21,929 nt of DNA, taken from IMG/VR virus record IMGVR_UViG_3300032238_000700, positions 1 through 21,929 of that record, one strand, 5' to 3'. Position numbers and translations under genes: made by a program. Below are positions 5,800 to 11,063 of this stretch, in pieces (the first letter of the stretch is position 1; every line of letters starts with the position of its first letter). This DNA is from a virus. Under the pieces are notes generated by a model, which was given only the letters and a program-made list of their open reading frames with translations, was not told the DNA's origin and made no database searches.

Positions 5800-6120
5800 A
5801 TGGAAATCGATCCCAACAAAGCTATCGAGTACATTGTCCTGAATGCTCCACTGTATGCCCAGGCCAAAGCTAATCGAGTGTTCATTGAAAACAATCTGCG
5901 CGTTGTTAAGGCGCGTTTGATGAACCAAGAAGACGGCACACTTGGGGCCAAAGAAGCATTTGCATACGCACATCCTGAGTATGAGATGCAACTCATTGCT
6001 TTGCGTGAAGCAGTGGAAGAAGAAGAGAAGTTGCGGTATATGCTTGAGGCGGCAAAGTTGCGTGTCGAGATTTGGAAGACCAATGAGTTCACCAAGCGCA
6101 CAGAGATGAAGAACCTATGA
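5800..6120 (+). CDS. Helical hypothetical phage protein (106 aa)
   Basis: The protein is almost all helix: MEIDPNKAIEYIVLNAPLYA, a middle with GAKEAFAYAHPEYEMQLIAL, then EAVEEEEKLRYMLEAAKLRVEIWK. I recall a phage family with this exact order ('YAQAKA.R', 'E.AYAHPEY', 'EEEEKLRWML.AA..RIE.W'), function unknown. Two tandem ATGs exist at 5797 and 5800; the second gives the better distance from AAGGAG. The stop overlaps the next start (ATGA). Confidence 0.7.
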   Translation: MEIDPNKAIEYIVLNAPLYAQAKANRVFIENNLRVVKARLMNQEDGTLGAKEAFAYAHPEYEMQLIALREAVEEEEKLRYMLEAAKLRVEIWKTNEFTKRTEMKNL

Positions 6121-6500
6121 GAAGCGGTGTGTTTTGCAAGTATAAAGCGTGTGGTGCAACAACGAAACATATCAGTGGATACTGCCACACACACAACAAA
6201 CAATGGATGGCTGGTTACAGATATGCGCTCAACGAATTATCGGGATGCAAACCTGCTGAAGCTGGCACAGGGCGAACCCTGCTTATTGACAGCGGTGCAG
6301 AGATGTCAGACAAACCTGGGCGAAACAACCATAGCCTGTCATTCGAATTTACTTTCGGACGGGAAGGGCAGGGGGCTGAAGGCGTCAGATGCCAAGACAG
6401 TGTGGGGTTGCCTACACTGCCACACTTGGCTAGACCAGGGGATGGCCCCGGCGTCACAAAAGAAAAAAGCCTGGGATGCGGCATATCAGAGACAAATTGA
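6117..6500 (+). CDS. Zinc-finger-like small protein, 3' part overlaps nuclease gene
   Basis: The frame is open for 127 codons from an ATG coupled to the previous stop. Residues 1-40 look real: C7, C12, C23 and H25 in FCKYKACGATTKHISGYCHT form a possible zinc site, followed by a helix. From about residue 36 onward it overlaps the DUF1364 gene in another frame and the composition (Gly/Pro-rich, no clear fold) looks like a shadow. Only the first part may be functional, or the gene may once have ended earlier. The boundary cannot be decided from sequence alone. Confidence 0.45.
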   Translation: MRSGVFCKYKACGATTKHISGYCHTHNKQWMAGYRYALNELSGCKPAEAGTGRTLLIDSGAEMSDKPGRNNHSLSFEFTFGREGQGAEGVRCQDSVGLPTLPHLARPGDGPGVTKEKSLGCGISETN

Positions 6501-6603
6501 AGAGTGGGTAAAAATAGCGGAAAATATCTGCTTGAAACCCTGGCGCGTTGAAGCAGCCAGGAATGTCCTTGACCATTTGGGGGTGAGTTATGCAAAACTA
6601 TGA
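6223..6603 (+). CDS. DUF1364 / Ref- and YbcO-like HNH nuclease-fold protein
   Basis: The 126-residue protein contains MRSTNYRDANLLKLAQGEPC, then ACHSNLLSDGKGRGLKASD (38-56) and WGCLHCHTWLDQG (61-73). These match the DUF1364 family: a His/Asn-containing loop with GKG..KASD, followed by C..CH..LDQG. The family includes E. coli YbcO and is related to P1 Ref, a RecA-dependent HNH endonuclease that cuts at displacement loops. The role here is probably a recombination-linked or structure-specific nuclease. The ATG at 6223 lacks a good ribosome site, so coupling with the overlapping frame may matter. It overlaps the next gene by 14 bases. Confidence 0.75.
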   Translation: MRSTNYRDANLLKLAQGEPCLLTAVQRCQTNLGETTIACHSNLLSDGKGRGLKASDAKTVWGCLHCHTWLDQGMAPASQKKKAWDAAYQRQIEEWVKIAENICLKPWRVEAARNVLDHLGVSYAKL

Positions 6604-6964
6604 AGAAGCCGTGGGCGAGTTTGCTCAGATGATGCTCCATGCGGTGACTAACACTCACATCCTGCACTGGCGCATCATTGACAAGTCTGACCCAGCACAT
6701 CGAGCCCTGGGTGAGTTCTATGAGCAGCTACAGAAAAAGATCGATCCCGCCATTGAGAACATCATGGGCAAATATCAATGTGGTCTGCCTATTGAACCAA
6801 ACTACTATCCTCCCTTGGATGACCCTAAGGAAGAACTAGAGATGCTTTCAGACTATGTAATGGAGGCCAGAAACACTCTGCCGCCAGATAGTGAGATTCA
6901 GAATTTGATCGATGAGATTCAATCTTTGATCAACCAGACCAGATACCGACTACGCGCTCCTTAA
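6590..6964 (+). CDS. Ferritin/Dps-like helical protein
   Basis: The 124-residue protein is all-helical. HILHWRIIDKSDPAHRALGE and FYEQLQKKIDPAIENIMGKY (residues 23-62) give the spaced residues H23/H26, H37, E42, D52 and E56, a pattern like phage DUF5856 and Dps/ferritin-like proteins in which His/Asp/Glu line a metal site between helices. The C-terminal half has two further helices. Dps-like proteins bind iron and DNA; that function is not shown here. It is the last gene of the rightward early operon and is followed by a strong terminator. Confidence 0.5.
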   Translation: MQNYEEAVGEFAQMMLHAVTNTHILHWRIIDKSDPAHRALGEFYEQLQKKIDPAIENIMGKYQCGLPIEPNYYPPLDDPKEELEMLSDYVMEARNTLPPDSEIQNLIDEIQSLINQTRYRLRAP

Positions 6965-6990
6965 TTTCTGCTCCAGCAAATCCAAACTAG

Positions 6991-7023
6991 GGCCCTCACT
7001 AAAAATGAGGGTCTTATTTTTTT
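6991..7023 (+). terminator. Rho-independent terminator of rightward early operon
   Basis: GGCCCTCA (6991-6998) pairs with TGAGGGTC (7006-7013) around a seven-base loop, with one G-T pair, followed by TTATTTTTTT. It begins 27 bases after the stop of the ferritin-like gene. Confidence 0.9.
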
Positions 7024-7082
7024 GCCTGGGGGGGGTGTCGCGCCTGGAAAATCATGTGCCACTTTTTTAAGCAGGCGTTTGT

Positions 7083-7094
7083 GAGTGATCACTC
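7083..7094. repeat. Perfect 12-bp palindrome GAGTGATCACTC
   Basis: GAGTGATCACTC reads identically on both strands and stands alone about 60 bases after the early terminator. It may be a protein-binding site; no function is assigned. Confidence 0.5.
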
Positions 7095-7115
7095 CGGAAA
7101 CGATTTGGGAACCCC

Positions 7116-7181
7116 TTTGTAGCGAAAAAGTACTACAAACCCCTCCCGAAATAGGGTAAATTACTGAAAAAGTATTACAAA
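7116..7181. repeat. Two 16-bp direct repeats 42 bp apart, with TTTGTAG inverted repeat
   Basis: GAAAAAGTACTACAAA (7124-7139) and GAAAAAGTATTACAAA (7166-7181) differ at one base and are exactly 42 bases apart, close to four helical turns. The first copy is also part of an inverted repeat, TTTGTAG (7116-7122) and CTACAAA (7133-7139). Same-face protein binding is suggested. Confidence 0.55.
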
Positions 7182-7220
7182 ACACACGCGCCACAGCGCC
7201 AACGCAACAAACACGGCATA

Positions 7221-7275
7221 GCAGGCGCACAATGGCGCACAGCAGGCGCACGGCACTGGTACAAAATCAGGCGCA
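7221..7275 (+). repeat. Tandem GGCGCAC repeats (10-11 bp spacing)
   Basis: GGCGCA starts at 7224, 7234, 7245 and 7270. The first three are in tandem 10-mers (GCAGGCGCAC, AATGGCGCAC, GCAGGCGCAC) spaced 10 and 11 bases apart, one helical turn. A further copy starts at 7418. This is iteron-like. Confidence 0.5.
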
Positions 7276-7284
7276 TATCAGTCT

Positions 7285-7318
7285 GCCCCCATATTCGCCC
7301 CCATATCTGCCCCCATAT
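7285..7318 (+). repeat. Three 12-bp tandem repeats (GCCCCCATAT core)
   Basis: GCCCCCATAT occurs at 7285-7294, 7297-7306 and 7309-7318, exactly 12 bases apart, with two variable bases between copies. These are too short and regular to be chance. They sit next to the GGCGCAC repeats in the convergent intergenic region. Confidence 0.75.
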
Positions 7319-7342
7319 CAGGCACGGCAAAGCTACCGCATA

Positions 7343-7357
7343 CCCGGACAATCCGGG
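7343..7357. repeat. Hairpin CCCGGA-CAA-TCCGGG
   Basis: A perfect six-base stem with a three-base loop. No T-run follows, so it is not a terminator on either strand. It lies 24 bases after the 12-bp tandem repeats and may belong to the same element. Confidence 0.5.
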
Positions 7358-7420
7358 CGCGTTGATACATCACGCCACACAGGCGCGAATAGTCGAACCC
7401 CTGCCACTAGGGCATAGGGC

Positions 7421-7445
7421 GCAAAAAAAAGCCCCGTAGGGCTTT
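7421..7445 (-). terminator. Terminator of leftward accessory operon
   Basis: On the minus strand AAAGCCC (7445-7439), loop TACG and GGGCTTT (7434-7428) form a perfect stem running into TTTTTTTT and then GC. It overlaps the stop codon of the last leftward gene. Confidence 0.85.
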
Positions 7446-7767
7446 AGAATGGTTTCGGGTTGTCCAGTGTGGCAGCGAATCTGTCGAACCCGATGCGATC
7501 CACAATCCCATCGATATCAGATAGTGCTGCCAGCCTAGCGTGTTTAAGGGGCAGATCGCCAGACGCCACTGGCATTCCCTTATAGTGCGCCGTTACTGTG
7601 CATATCTTTGCACCGCTTTCCGGGTGCGAGACAATCCATTGTCTACCGCTTTTATGCAGCGCAAAACGCCACATTCTATCGATGCGGGTATAGATTAACG
7701 GGTTATAGGGTGTCGGCGCTGGTAATGCATCGCGCCGTGCCATCATAAAAACGGGTTTTTTGCTCAT
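7444..7767 (-). CDS. Hypothetical protein, last gene of accessory operon
   Basis: I do not recognise this 107-residue protein. It starts MSKKPVFMMARRDALPAP and is basic in its first half (DRMWRFALHKSGRQWIVSHP), with predicted beta strands, then a more helical acidic end (ALSDIDGIVDRIGFDRFAAT). No signal peptide or membrane segment is seen. AAGGTG lies five bases before the ATG and overlaps the stop of the GP88-like gene upstream. It is co-transcribed with that gene and ends in a terminator, so a shared process is possible. Confidence 0.6.
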   Translation of the reverse strand: MSKKPVFMMARRDALPAPTPYNPLIYTRIDRMWRFALHKSGRQWIVSHPESGAKICTVTAHYKGMPVASGDLPLKHARLAALSDIDGIVDRIGFDRFAATLDNPKPF

Positions 7768-7776
7768 GTCATCACC

Positions 7777-8457
7777 TTAGTGCAAAGCATAGGAAACAGT
7801 GACATCTGTCCAGCAGGCACGGCAATCCAGACACGCACCGCCCTGGTCTGGGGCTTTGCAGGCATCACCCAGGGGCTGAGATGTGGTTTTATGCACATTC
7901 GACACCGCCACACCCTTGATACCCTGCAATGATGCCGGGAGCTTAACGGGCTGGTCTGGATACATTGCAGACAGGCGAATTGTCAGATTAGCAGGCAGTG
8001 CGCCATGCTTGGAAATGTAATCCTTCACAATGCCATATTCGCGTGTGGGCAACCAGTGCTGACAATGGGGTGTCGCATTGCACACTGCAACGATTAATTC
8101 CAGATGCGCCAGCCCCTGCAAATCGCCGGAGTCGTGAAAACGAAAATAATTATCTGCCCCGATCAGGGAAACCATGCCAGATACCCACAATTCAGCCTGA
8201 TGAGCGTCAGCCATTGCCTGCCAGACAGCATCTAGCCGTGCAAATTGTGCAGGCTTGATAGTCTTAGCGTACATTGAAAAAAAACCCTTATCTGCATAGC
8301 AGTCTGAGCAAATAGAACCTTCAATCTGTGCCATCTTGAATCCGGTGATGCATGATTCAGTAGGCAGGGATATCGATTTGCAGGGCATCTTACTGGTCTG
8401 GGTGAGCGAACCACAGACAGCCTGGGCGCTGGCCTTTGCAATGGGAATGATTTTCAT
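7777..8457 (-). CDS. GP88-family phage protein
   Basis: The 226-residue protein has the full set of motifs of the 'gene product 88' family, first known from mycobacteriophages: SLPTESC at 30-36, C50-SD-C53-Y-ADKG, FRFHDSGDL at 105-113, HWLPTREY at 134-141, IRLSAM at 160-165, and a C-terminal C200...C209-LD-C212-RA-C215-W cluster. Paired cysteine groups at both ends suggest an iron-sulfur or zinc site and the conserved H-D-S-G-D an active site, but no reaction is established. The ATG at 8457 is preferred to an in-frame TTG at 8532; AGGA lies about eleven bases upstream. It is the largest gene of the leftward accessory operon. Confidence 0.8.
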   Translation of the reverse strand: MKIIPIAKASAQAVCGSLTQTSKMPCKSISLPTESCITGFKMAQIEGSICSDCYADKGFFSMYAKTIKPAQFARLDAVWQAMADAHQAELWVSGMVSLIGADNYFRFHDSGDLQGLAHLELIVAVCNATPHCQHWLPTREYGIVKDYISKHGALPANLTIRLSAMYPDQPVKLPASLQGIKGVAVSNVHKTTSQPLGDACKAPDQGGACLDCRACWTDVTVSYALH

Positions 8458-8528
8458 AATGTCAATTTTCCTGAATAGACGCGACAGTGCGCCCCATTGC
8501 CCATCACGATAGGCAATAGGTTGAACTG

Positions 8529-8726
8529 TCAAACTCCCTCGATTTGTATGGTTATGCGCTCACCCTGAAAAACGATATATAACCGATTTAATTGAATATG
8601 AACCCGCCGCCACTTACCTTCAAACCACGCAATCCATCGATCACCGTATTCGTTTTTTACAGTAACTTTTTCAGTCCTAAATGGGCCAACTGACCCCGAG
8701 CCATGATGCAAATATCCGTAATCCAT
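8529..8726 (-). CDS. Small hypothetical beta-rich protein (65 aa)
   Basis: The product MDYGYLHHGSGSVGPFRTEK... alternates aromatic and basic residues (DRWIAWFEGKWRRVHIQLNR, then LYIVFQGERITIQIEGV), which reads as a small beta barrel or sheet. No known motif is found. The ATG at 8726 has AGGGG upstream, placed inside the preceding tiny gene; the in-frame TTG six bases earlier is less likely. Seventy-one bases separate its stop from the GP88-like start. Function unknown. Confidence 0.6.
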   Translation of the reverse strand: MDYGYLHHGSGSVGPFRTEKVTVKNEYGDRWIAWFEGKWRRVHIQLNRLYIVFQGERITIQIEGV

Positions 8727-8728
8727 GA

Positions 8729-8806
8729 TCAACCCCTATAAAACAGAAAAAACGCCAGCATCAGGCCAATGGTGATGGCTGTGAGAATATCCAGTAATTT
8801 GCTCAT
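8729..8806 (-). CDS. Tiny single-pass membrane protein (25 aa)
   Basis: The gene encodes MSKLLDILTAITIGLMLAFF followed by LFYRG: one hydrophobic helix of about 20 residues with charged ends, enough for a single membrane span. The ATG overlaps the previous stop (ATGA) and the next gene starts two bases after its stop, so it lies in a coupled chain. Such tiny spans can regulate other membrane proteins, act as toxins or alter the membrane. It could also be a shadow, but the coupling and clean membrane pattern support it. Confidence 0.5.
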   Translation of the reverse strand: MSKLLDILTAITIGLMLAFFLFYRG

Positions 8807-8913
8807 TTTTTCCCTTTGATTCGGTCGATAACATCTGTCGCAATGATTGAAAATGCACCGGCACAGATGAGAATCATTAAACCGATAACGTATAGTGCGT
8901 TGGCTGTTGTCAT
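8803..8913 (-). CDS. Small membrane protein (36 aa)
   Basis: The 36-residue product has one hydrophobic span, about ANALYVIGLMILICAGAFSI, followed by an amphipathic basic tail (TDVIDRIKGKK) that should stay in the cytoplasm. The ATG at 8913 is chosen since AAGGG stands seven bases upstream; longer in-frame versions lack one. Its stop overlaps the start of the 25-residue membrane gene. The pair recalls phage membrane-active proteins such as small holins or toxins, but no lysis enzyme is adjacent. Confidence 0.55.
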   Translation of the reverse strand: MTTANALYVIGLMILICAGAFSIIATDVIDRIKGKK

Positions 8914-8923
8914 GTGATGCCCT

Positions 8924-9121
8924 TCACAGTGTGGCGCGATTAGCCAGGGTTTCGCTGATTTGCCCAGACTGCTGCAAATAATCCACAAAATCAACGAATG
9001 CACAGCGCGTATCGGTTTGATGCATTTTCCCAGTGCCTGAATAATCGCGGATTTTTCGGCGCGGCAGGTTTGGGAAAGCTGCCCAAAATTCGGCGCGGAT
9101 TTGTTTTTGTGTGGTGATCAT
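8924..9121 (-). CDS. Small hypothetical protein (65 aa)
   Basis: The protein reads MITTQKQIRAEFWAAFPNLP, then a basic turn and TDTRCAFVDFVDYLQQSGQI ending SETLANRATL. The TDTR.AFVDFVD.L..SG.ISE.LA.R.TL pattern is known to me from small phage proteins of unknown function. AAGGGG lies six bases before the ATG. It is second in the leftward accessory operon, ten bases before the 36-residue membrane gene. Confidence 0.7.
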   Translation of the reverse strand: MITTQKQIRAEFWAAFPNLPRRKIRDYSGTGKMHQTDTRCAFVDFVDYLQQSGQISETLANRATL

Positions 9122-9131
9122 GGTTTTCCCC

Positions 9132-9347
9132 TTAAAAAATGATAGATGTCAGGCGAATGATGTTAGCCCGTGATGTATCAGGATTCGCCAGCCATGATTG
9201 ACGCCATGCCAGCATATCTGTGCCCCGTGATGCATCCCAGGCAGCCTGCAATGCGCTGATATCGCCTAGCAGGGCATGGGATAGGGTGTAACGATAGCCG
9301 TTATCCCTGATGGATCGGTGATAAGCGCGGTAAGTGTCGCGATTCAT
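9132..9347 (-). CDS. Small hypothetical protein, first gene of accessory operon
   Basis: This 71-residue protein, MNRDTYRAYHRSIRDNGYRY..., is basic and helical at the N-terminus with an Ala/Trp-rich middle (ALQAAWDASRGTDMLAWRQS). AAAGG lies just upstream of the ATG. It is the first leftward gene next to the operator-like palindromes and thus may be the most strongly expressed of the set. I recognise no family. Confidence 0.6.
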   Translation of the reverse strand: MNRDTYRAYHRSIRDNGYRYTLSHALLGDISALQAAWDASRGTDMLAWRQSWLANPDTSRANIIRLTSIIF

Positions 9348-9386
9348 GATTTACCTTTCAGTGTGCCGTTAATGATGTATTACATA

Positions 9387-9404
9387 TTGCACGATTCGTG
9401 CCAA
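9387..9404. promoter_or_regulatory. Palindrome TTGCACGATTCGTGCCAA upstream of accessory operon
   Basis: GCACGA (9389-9394) and TCGTGC (9396-9401) are perfect complements around one base, with outer TT/AA also matching. It lies 40 bases upstream of the first leftward start codon. On the minus strand it contains a -35-like TTGGCA with a weak TAATAC 16 bases on, so it could be an operator over a leftward promoter. Confidence 0.5.
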
Positions 9405-9454
9405 TGGTTTAATAGTCCTATGGTATTCAATTTAAGCTAAATAAATGCACACAG

Positions 9455-9511
9455 CGGCAAATACTGCCGATGCACCGGCAAAAATTGCCGATTACCCTGC
9501 AAATATTGCCG
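9455..9511. promoter_or_regulatory. Three 15-bp palindromes at exact 21-bp period
   Basis: CGGCAAATACTGCCG (9455-9469), CGGCAAAAATTGCCG (9476-9490) and CTGCAAATATTGCCG (9497-9511) share the consensus CGGCAAATATTGCCG. They start exactly 21 bases apart, two helical turns, so bound dimers would line up on one face of the DNA. A half-site TGCCGTTAA at 9364-9372 repeats the end of the third copy. This looks like an operator or iteron array for a phage-encoded DNA-binding protein; the ligand is unknown. Confidence 0.75.
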
Positions 9512-9901
9512 TTAAGGGTTGTCTTACTGTAGGACAGCAGACAAAAAACACCCCATAAAAGTGCAACTATTTGATTAATCCAAAATAATCAAGATTCGCG
9601 AATAAAGATATCAGCCCCATGCCTAGGTGATGTCAGCTAATGGGGTGCTATAGGGGTCGCGCAAATAAACCCTGCAACCCGGAATCTGTGTGTTTTCATA
9701 GGGAAACGATAGGGAAAAGCATAAAGAAAGACACACACCCTGGCACACACCACAGCATTAAAACCATGCCATAAAACGGAAAGTGATAGGGCCCCTCAAT
9801 CCAGAAAACAAACAGCGCAACGCCCCACCAATTAATCGACCGCTATTAGGGGAGGGGGTACAGACGGATACCACCCCAAAATTAGGGGGCCCACTCCCCC
9901 A

Positions 9902-9931
9902 TTCCCAAAATTTTTTCAAAAAGTTTATACT
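9902..9931 (+). promoter_or_regulatory. Late-operon promoter candidate
   Basis: TATACT (9926-9931) is a good -10 element. TTCCCA lies 18 bases upstream (9902-9907; four of six to TTGACA), with A/T tracts between. It stands 33 bases before the first late gene. The -35 is weak, which would suit an activated late promoter. Confidence 0.35.
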
Positions 9932-9964
9932 CACCCCAGGCTAAACACACTTTAGGGGCATGGT

Positions 9965-10498
9965 ATGGAATGGACATTGGCGCATCCTTTGACGGATGTT
10001 GAGGATATTGTTGCGTTGGCAGATGAGAACTATGGGCCAGAGGCAGATGGCATCACGGGGAGGGATAAGAATGTATTCCGCAAGAACGTGACCATAGCGA
10101 GTACCGTACAGATATTTGATAAGGGGCGGGAGTTCTTGGCTGTTTGCCGGGACTATCGGTTCAATGATGGTGCTTATGTGGGTACTGATGAACTCCTGGG
10201 GTTCTGCTGGTTTGATCGCGGGGGTTATACAACCTATTCCAATGATGAAATTTCGAGCGCCAAGTTCCATCATGTCAAACTGGACTTGCCACTAAAAACA
10301 CGGGTGAGGTTAATTAACCAGATGATTGACCAACATATTCTTTGGGCGCATACTTGGGGTGTGCCTGTTCTTTGCTCGACTTCTGTGAGGGTGGAGCATG
10401 ATGGGTTTATGAAGATTCACAAGAAGCGTGGATTCAAGGTCCACGGGTCGTATGCTTATATGAGGACTGAAGAGGCGTTCAAATGTCTGAACAAGTAA
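9965..10498 (+). CDS. Putative GNAT-fold protein, first gene of late operon
   Basis: The 177-residue protein starts MEWTLAHPLTDVEDIVALAD. Its order of elements fits a GNAT acetyltransferase fold: a strand pair with FLAVCRDY and DELLGFCWFDRGG, a helix KTRVRLINQMIDQHILWAHT, then VPVLCSTSVRV and the terminal 'FMKIHKKRGFKVHGSYAYMR' like the GNAT C-terminal motif. The classic acetyl-CoA loop (Q/RxxGxG/A) is not clearly seen, so it may have lost activity. AGGGG lies several bases before the ATG. It overlaps the small-terminase-like gene by 16 bases. Similar proteins near terminase genes occur in some podoviruses. Confidence 0.5.
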   Translation: MEWTLAHPLTDVEDIVALADENYGPEADGITGRDKNVFRKNVTIASTVQIFDKGREFLAVCRDYRFNDGAYVGTDELLGFCWFDRGGYTTYSNDEISSAKFHHVKLDLPLKTRVRLINQMIDQHILWAHTWGVPVLCSTSVRVEHDGFMKIHKKRGFKVHGSYAYMRTEEAFKCLNK

Positions 10499-10917
10499 GT
10501 TCCGAGGAAGTTCGTGCCAAGCGGCGTGAGTACAAGAAACGCTACCGCGCTGAGAAGAAGGCTATGGAACTGGCGACCGGCAAGGCATTGCCTAGCGAAC
10601 CCAAACCTCGTGGGCGACCCAAGTCTATTGTTAACAGGGTCACCGAATATGGCGCACTGTTTAATGAACTGAACCAAGAGCGCGTAGAAAAGGGCCTGCC
10701 GCCACTGAAGACTGCTATGGAAGTCCTGATCGAGGCCATGCAATCAGATGAGTTAGACATCAAAGACAAAGCCAGGATTGCTGACAAGCTGGCTCCGTTT
10801 GAGTCCTCCAGGGCTCCGGTCATCTCGATTGAACACGTTCAGAATATCCAGAAAGATGAAGAAGTCGATGCCGATGAGGCACTCGATGATTTCCTCAATT
10901 CACTACGAAAGGTGTAA
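10483..10917 (+). CDS. terS: Putative terminase small subunit
   Basis: The 144-residue protein has a very basic N-terminus ([20 protein letters not shown]), an AT-hook-like PRGRPK (42-47), a helical centre with [20 protein letters not shown] and an acidic C-terminal tail ([19 protein letters not shown]). Basic DNA-binding N-terminus, helical core and acidic tail are usual in small terminase subunits, which recognise the packaging site and load the large subunit. It lies upstream of the large terminase, separated by six small genes. The family is not certain from motifs alone. Confidence 0.55.
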   Translation: MSEQVSSEEVRAKRREYKKRYRAEKKAMELATGKALPSEPKPRGRPKSIVNRVTEYGALFNELNQERVEKGLPPLKTAMEVLIEAMQSDELDIKDKARIADKLAPFESSRAPVISIEHVQNIQKDEEVDADEALDDFLNSLRKV

Positions 10918-10919
10918 TA

Positions 10920-11063
10920 ATGCCTCTGGTTAAATCTAAGTCTGAAAAGGCTTTTAAGAAAAACGTTGCTACTGAAGTCAAAGCGGGTAAACCGCAGAAG
11001 CAAGCAGTGGCAATCGCATATTCAACCAAACGTGCTGCCCAGCACAAGAAAGGTAAGAAATGA
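10920..11063 (+). CDS. Small basic protein (47 aa)
   Basis: The 47-residue product [20 protein letters not shown] then [20 protein letters not shown] and a Lys-rich end belongs to a small phage and bacterial family with [11 protein letters not shown]...[16 protein letters not shown], often found beside terminase genes and of unknown function. It starts two bases after the small-terminase stop and overlaps the next gene by four bases (ATGA). Confidence 0.75.
   Translation: MPLVKSKSEKAFKKNVATEVKAGKPQKQAVAIAYSTKRAAQHKKGKK

Larger units (their letters stand above)
7024..7443. other. Gene-free, repeat-rich region between convergent operons (origin candidate)
   Basis: About 420 bases between two terminators hold no convincing gene. 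From left to right there is a perfect 12-bp palindrome, two 16-bp repeats 42 bases apart in an A/T-richer stretch (about 7113-7185), tandem 10-11 bp GGCGCAC repeats, three 12-bp GCCCCCATAT repeats, and a CCCGGA hairpin. An A/T-rich stretch beside short phased repeats is the usual plan of iteron-type replication origins. Function is inferred. Confidence 0.45.
9348..9964. other. Gene-free divergent control region with many inverted repeats
   Basis: These 617 bases hold no supportable gene. They separate the leftward accessory operon from the rightward late operon. Besides the palindrome array they contain these inverted repeats: a two-tier hairpin TTGTC..CTGT-AGG-ACAG..GACAA (9519-9544), TTGATTA/TAATCAA (9571-9592), ATTCGCGAAT (9594-9603), CCCCAT/ATGGGG (9615-9645), and GGGGG/CCCCC (9885-9900). 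Both operons need promoters here, and a packaging site upstream of the terminase genes is possible. Confidence 0.6.

Noticed and set aside
6215-6700. Minus-strand open frame of 161 codons opposite the Ref-like nuclease
   Set aside because: No family pattern or ribosome site; it is antisense to a gene with conserved Cys/His motifs.
7386-7405. Minus-strand GGGGTTCGACT, similar to a tRNA T-arm
   Set aside because: The 5-bp T-stem does not pair and no acceptor, D-arm or anticodon arm can be built around it. It could resemble an attachment core, but no integrase is present to support that.
7232-7417. Possible 61-codon rightward gene in the repeat region
   Set aside because: The ribosome site is weak, the protein is low-complexity and the frame is explained by 10-12 bp DNA repeats. 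It is kept only as a finding.
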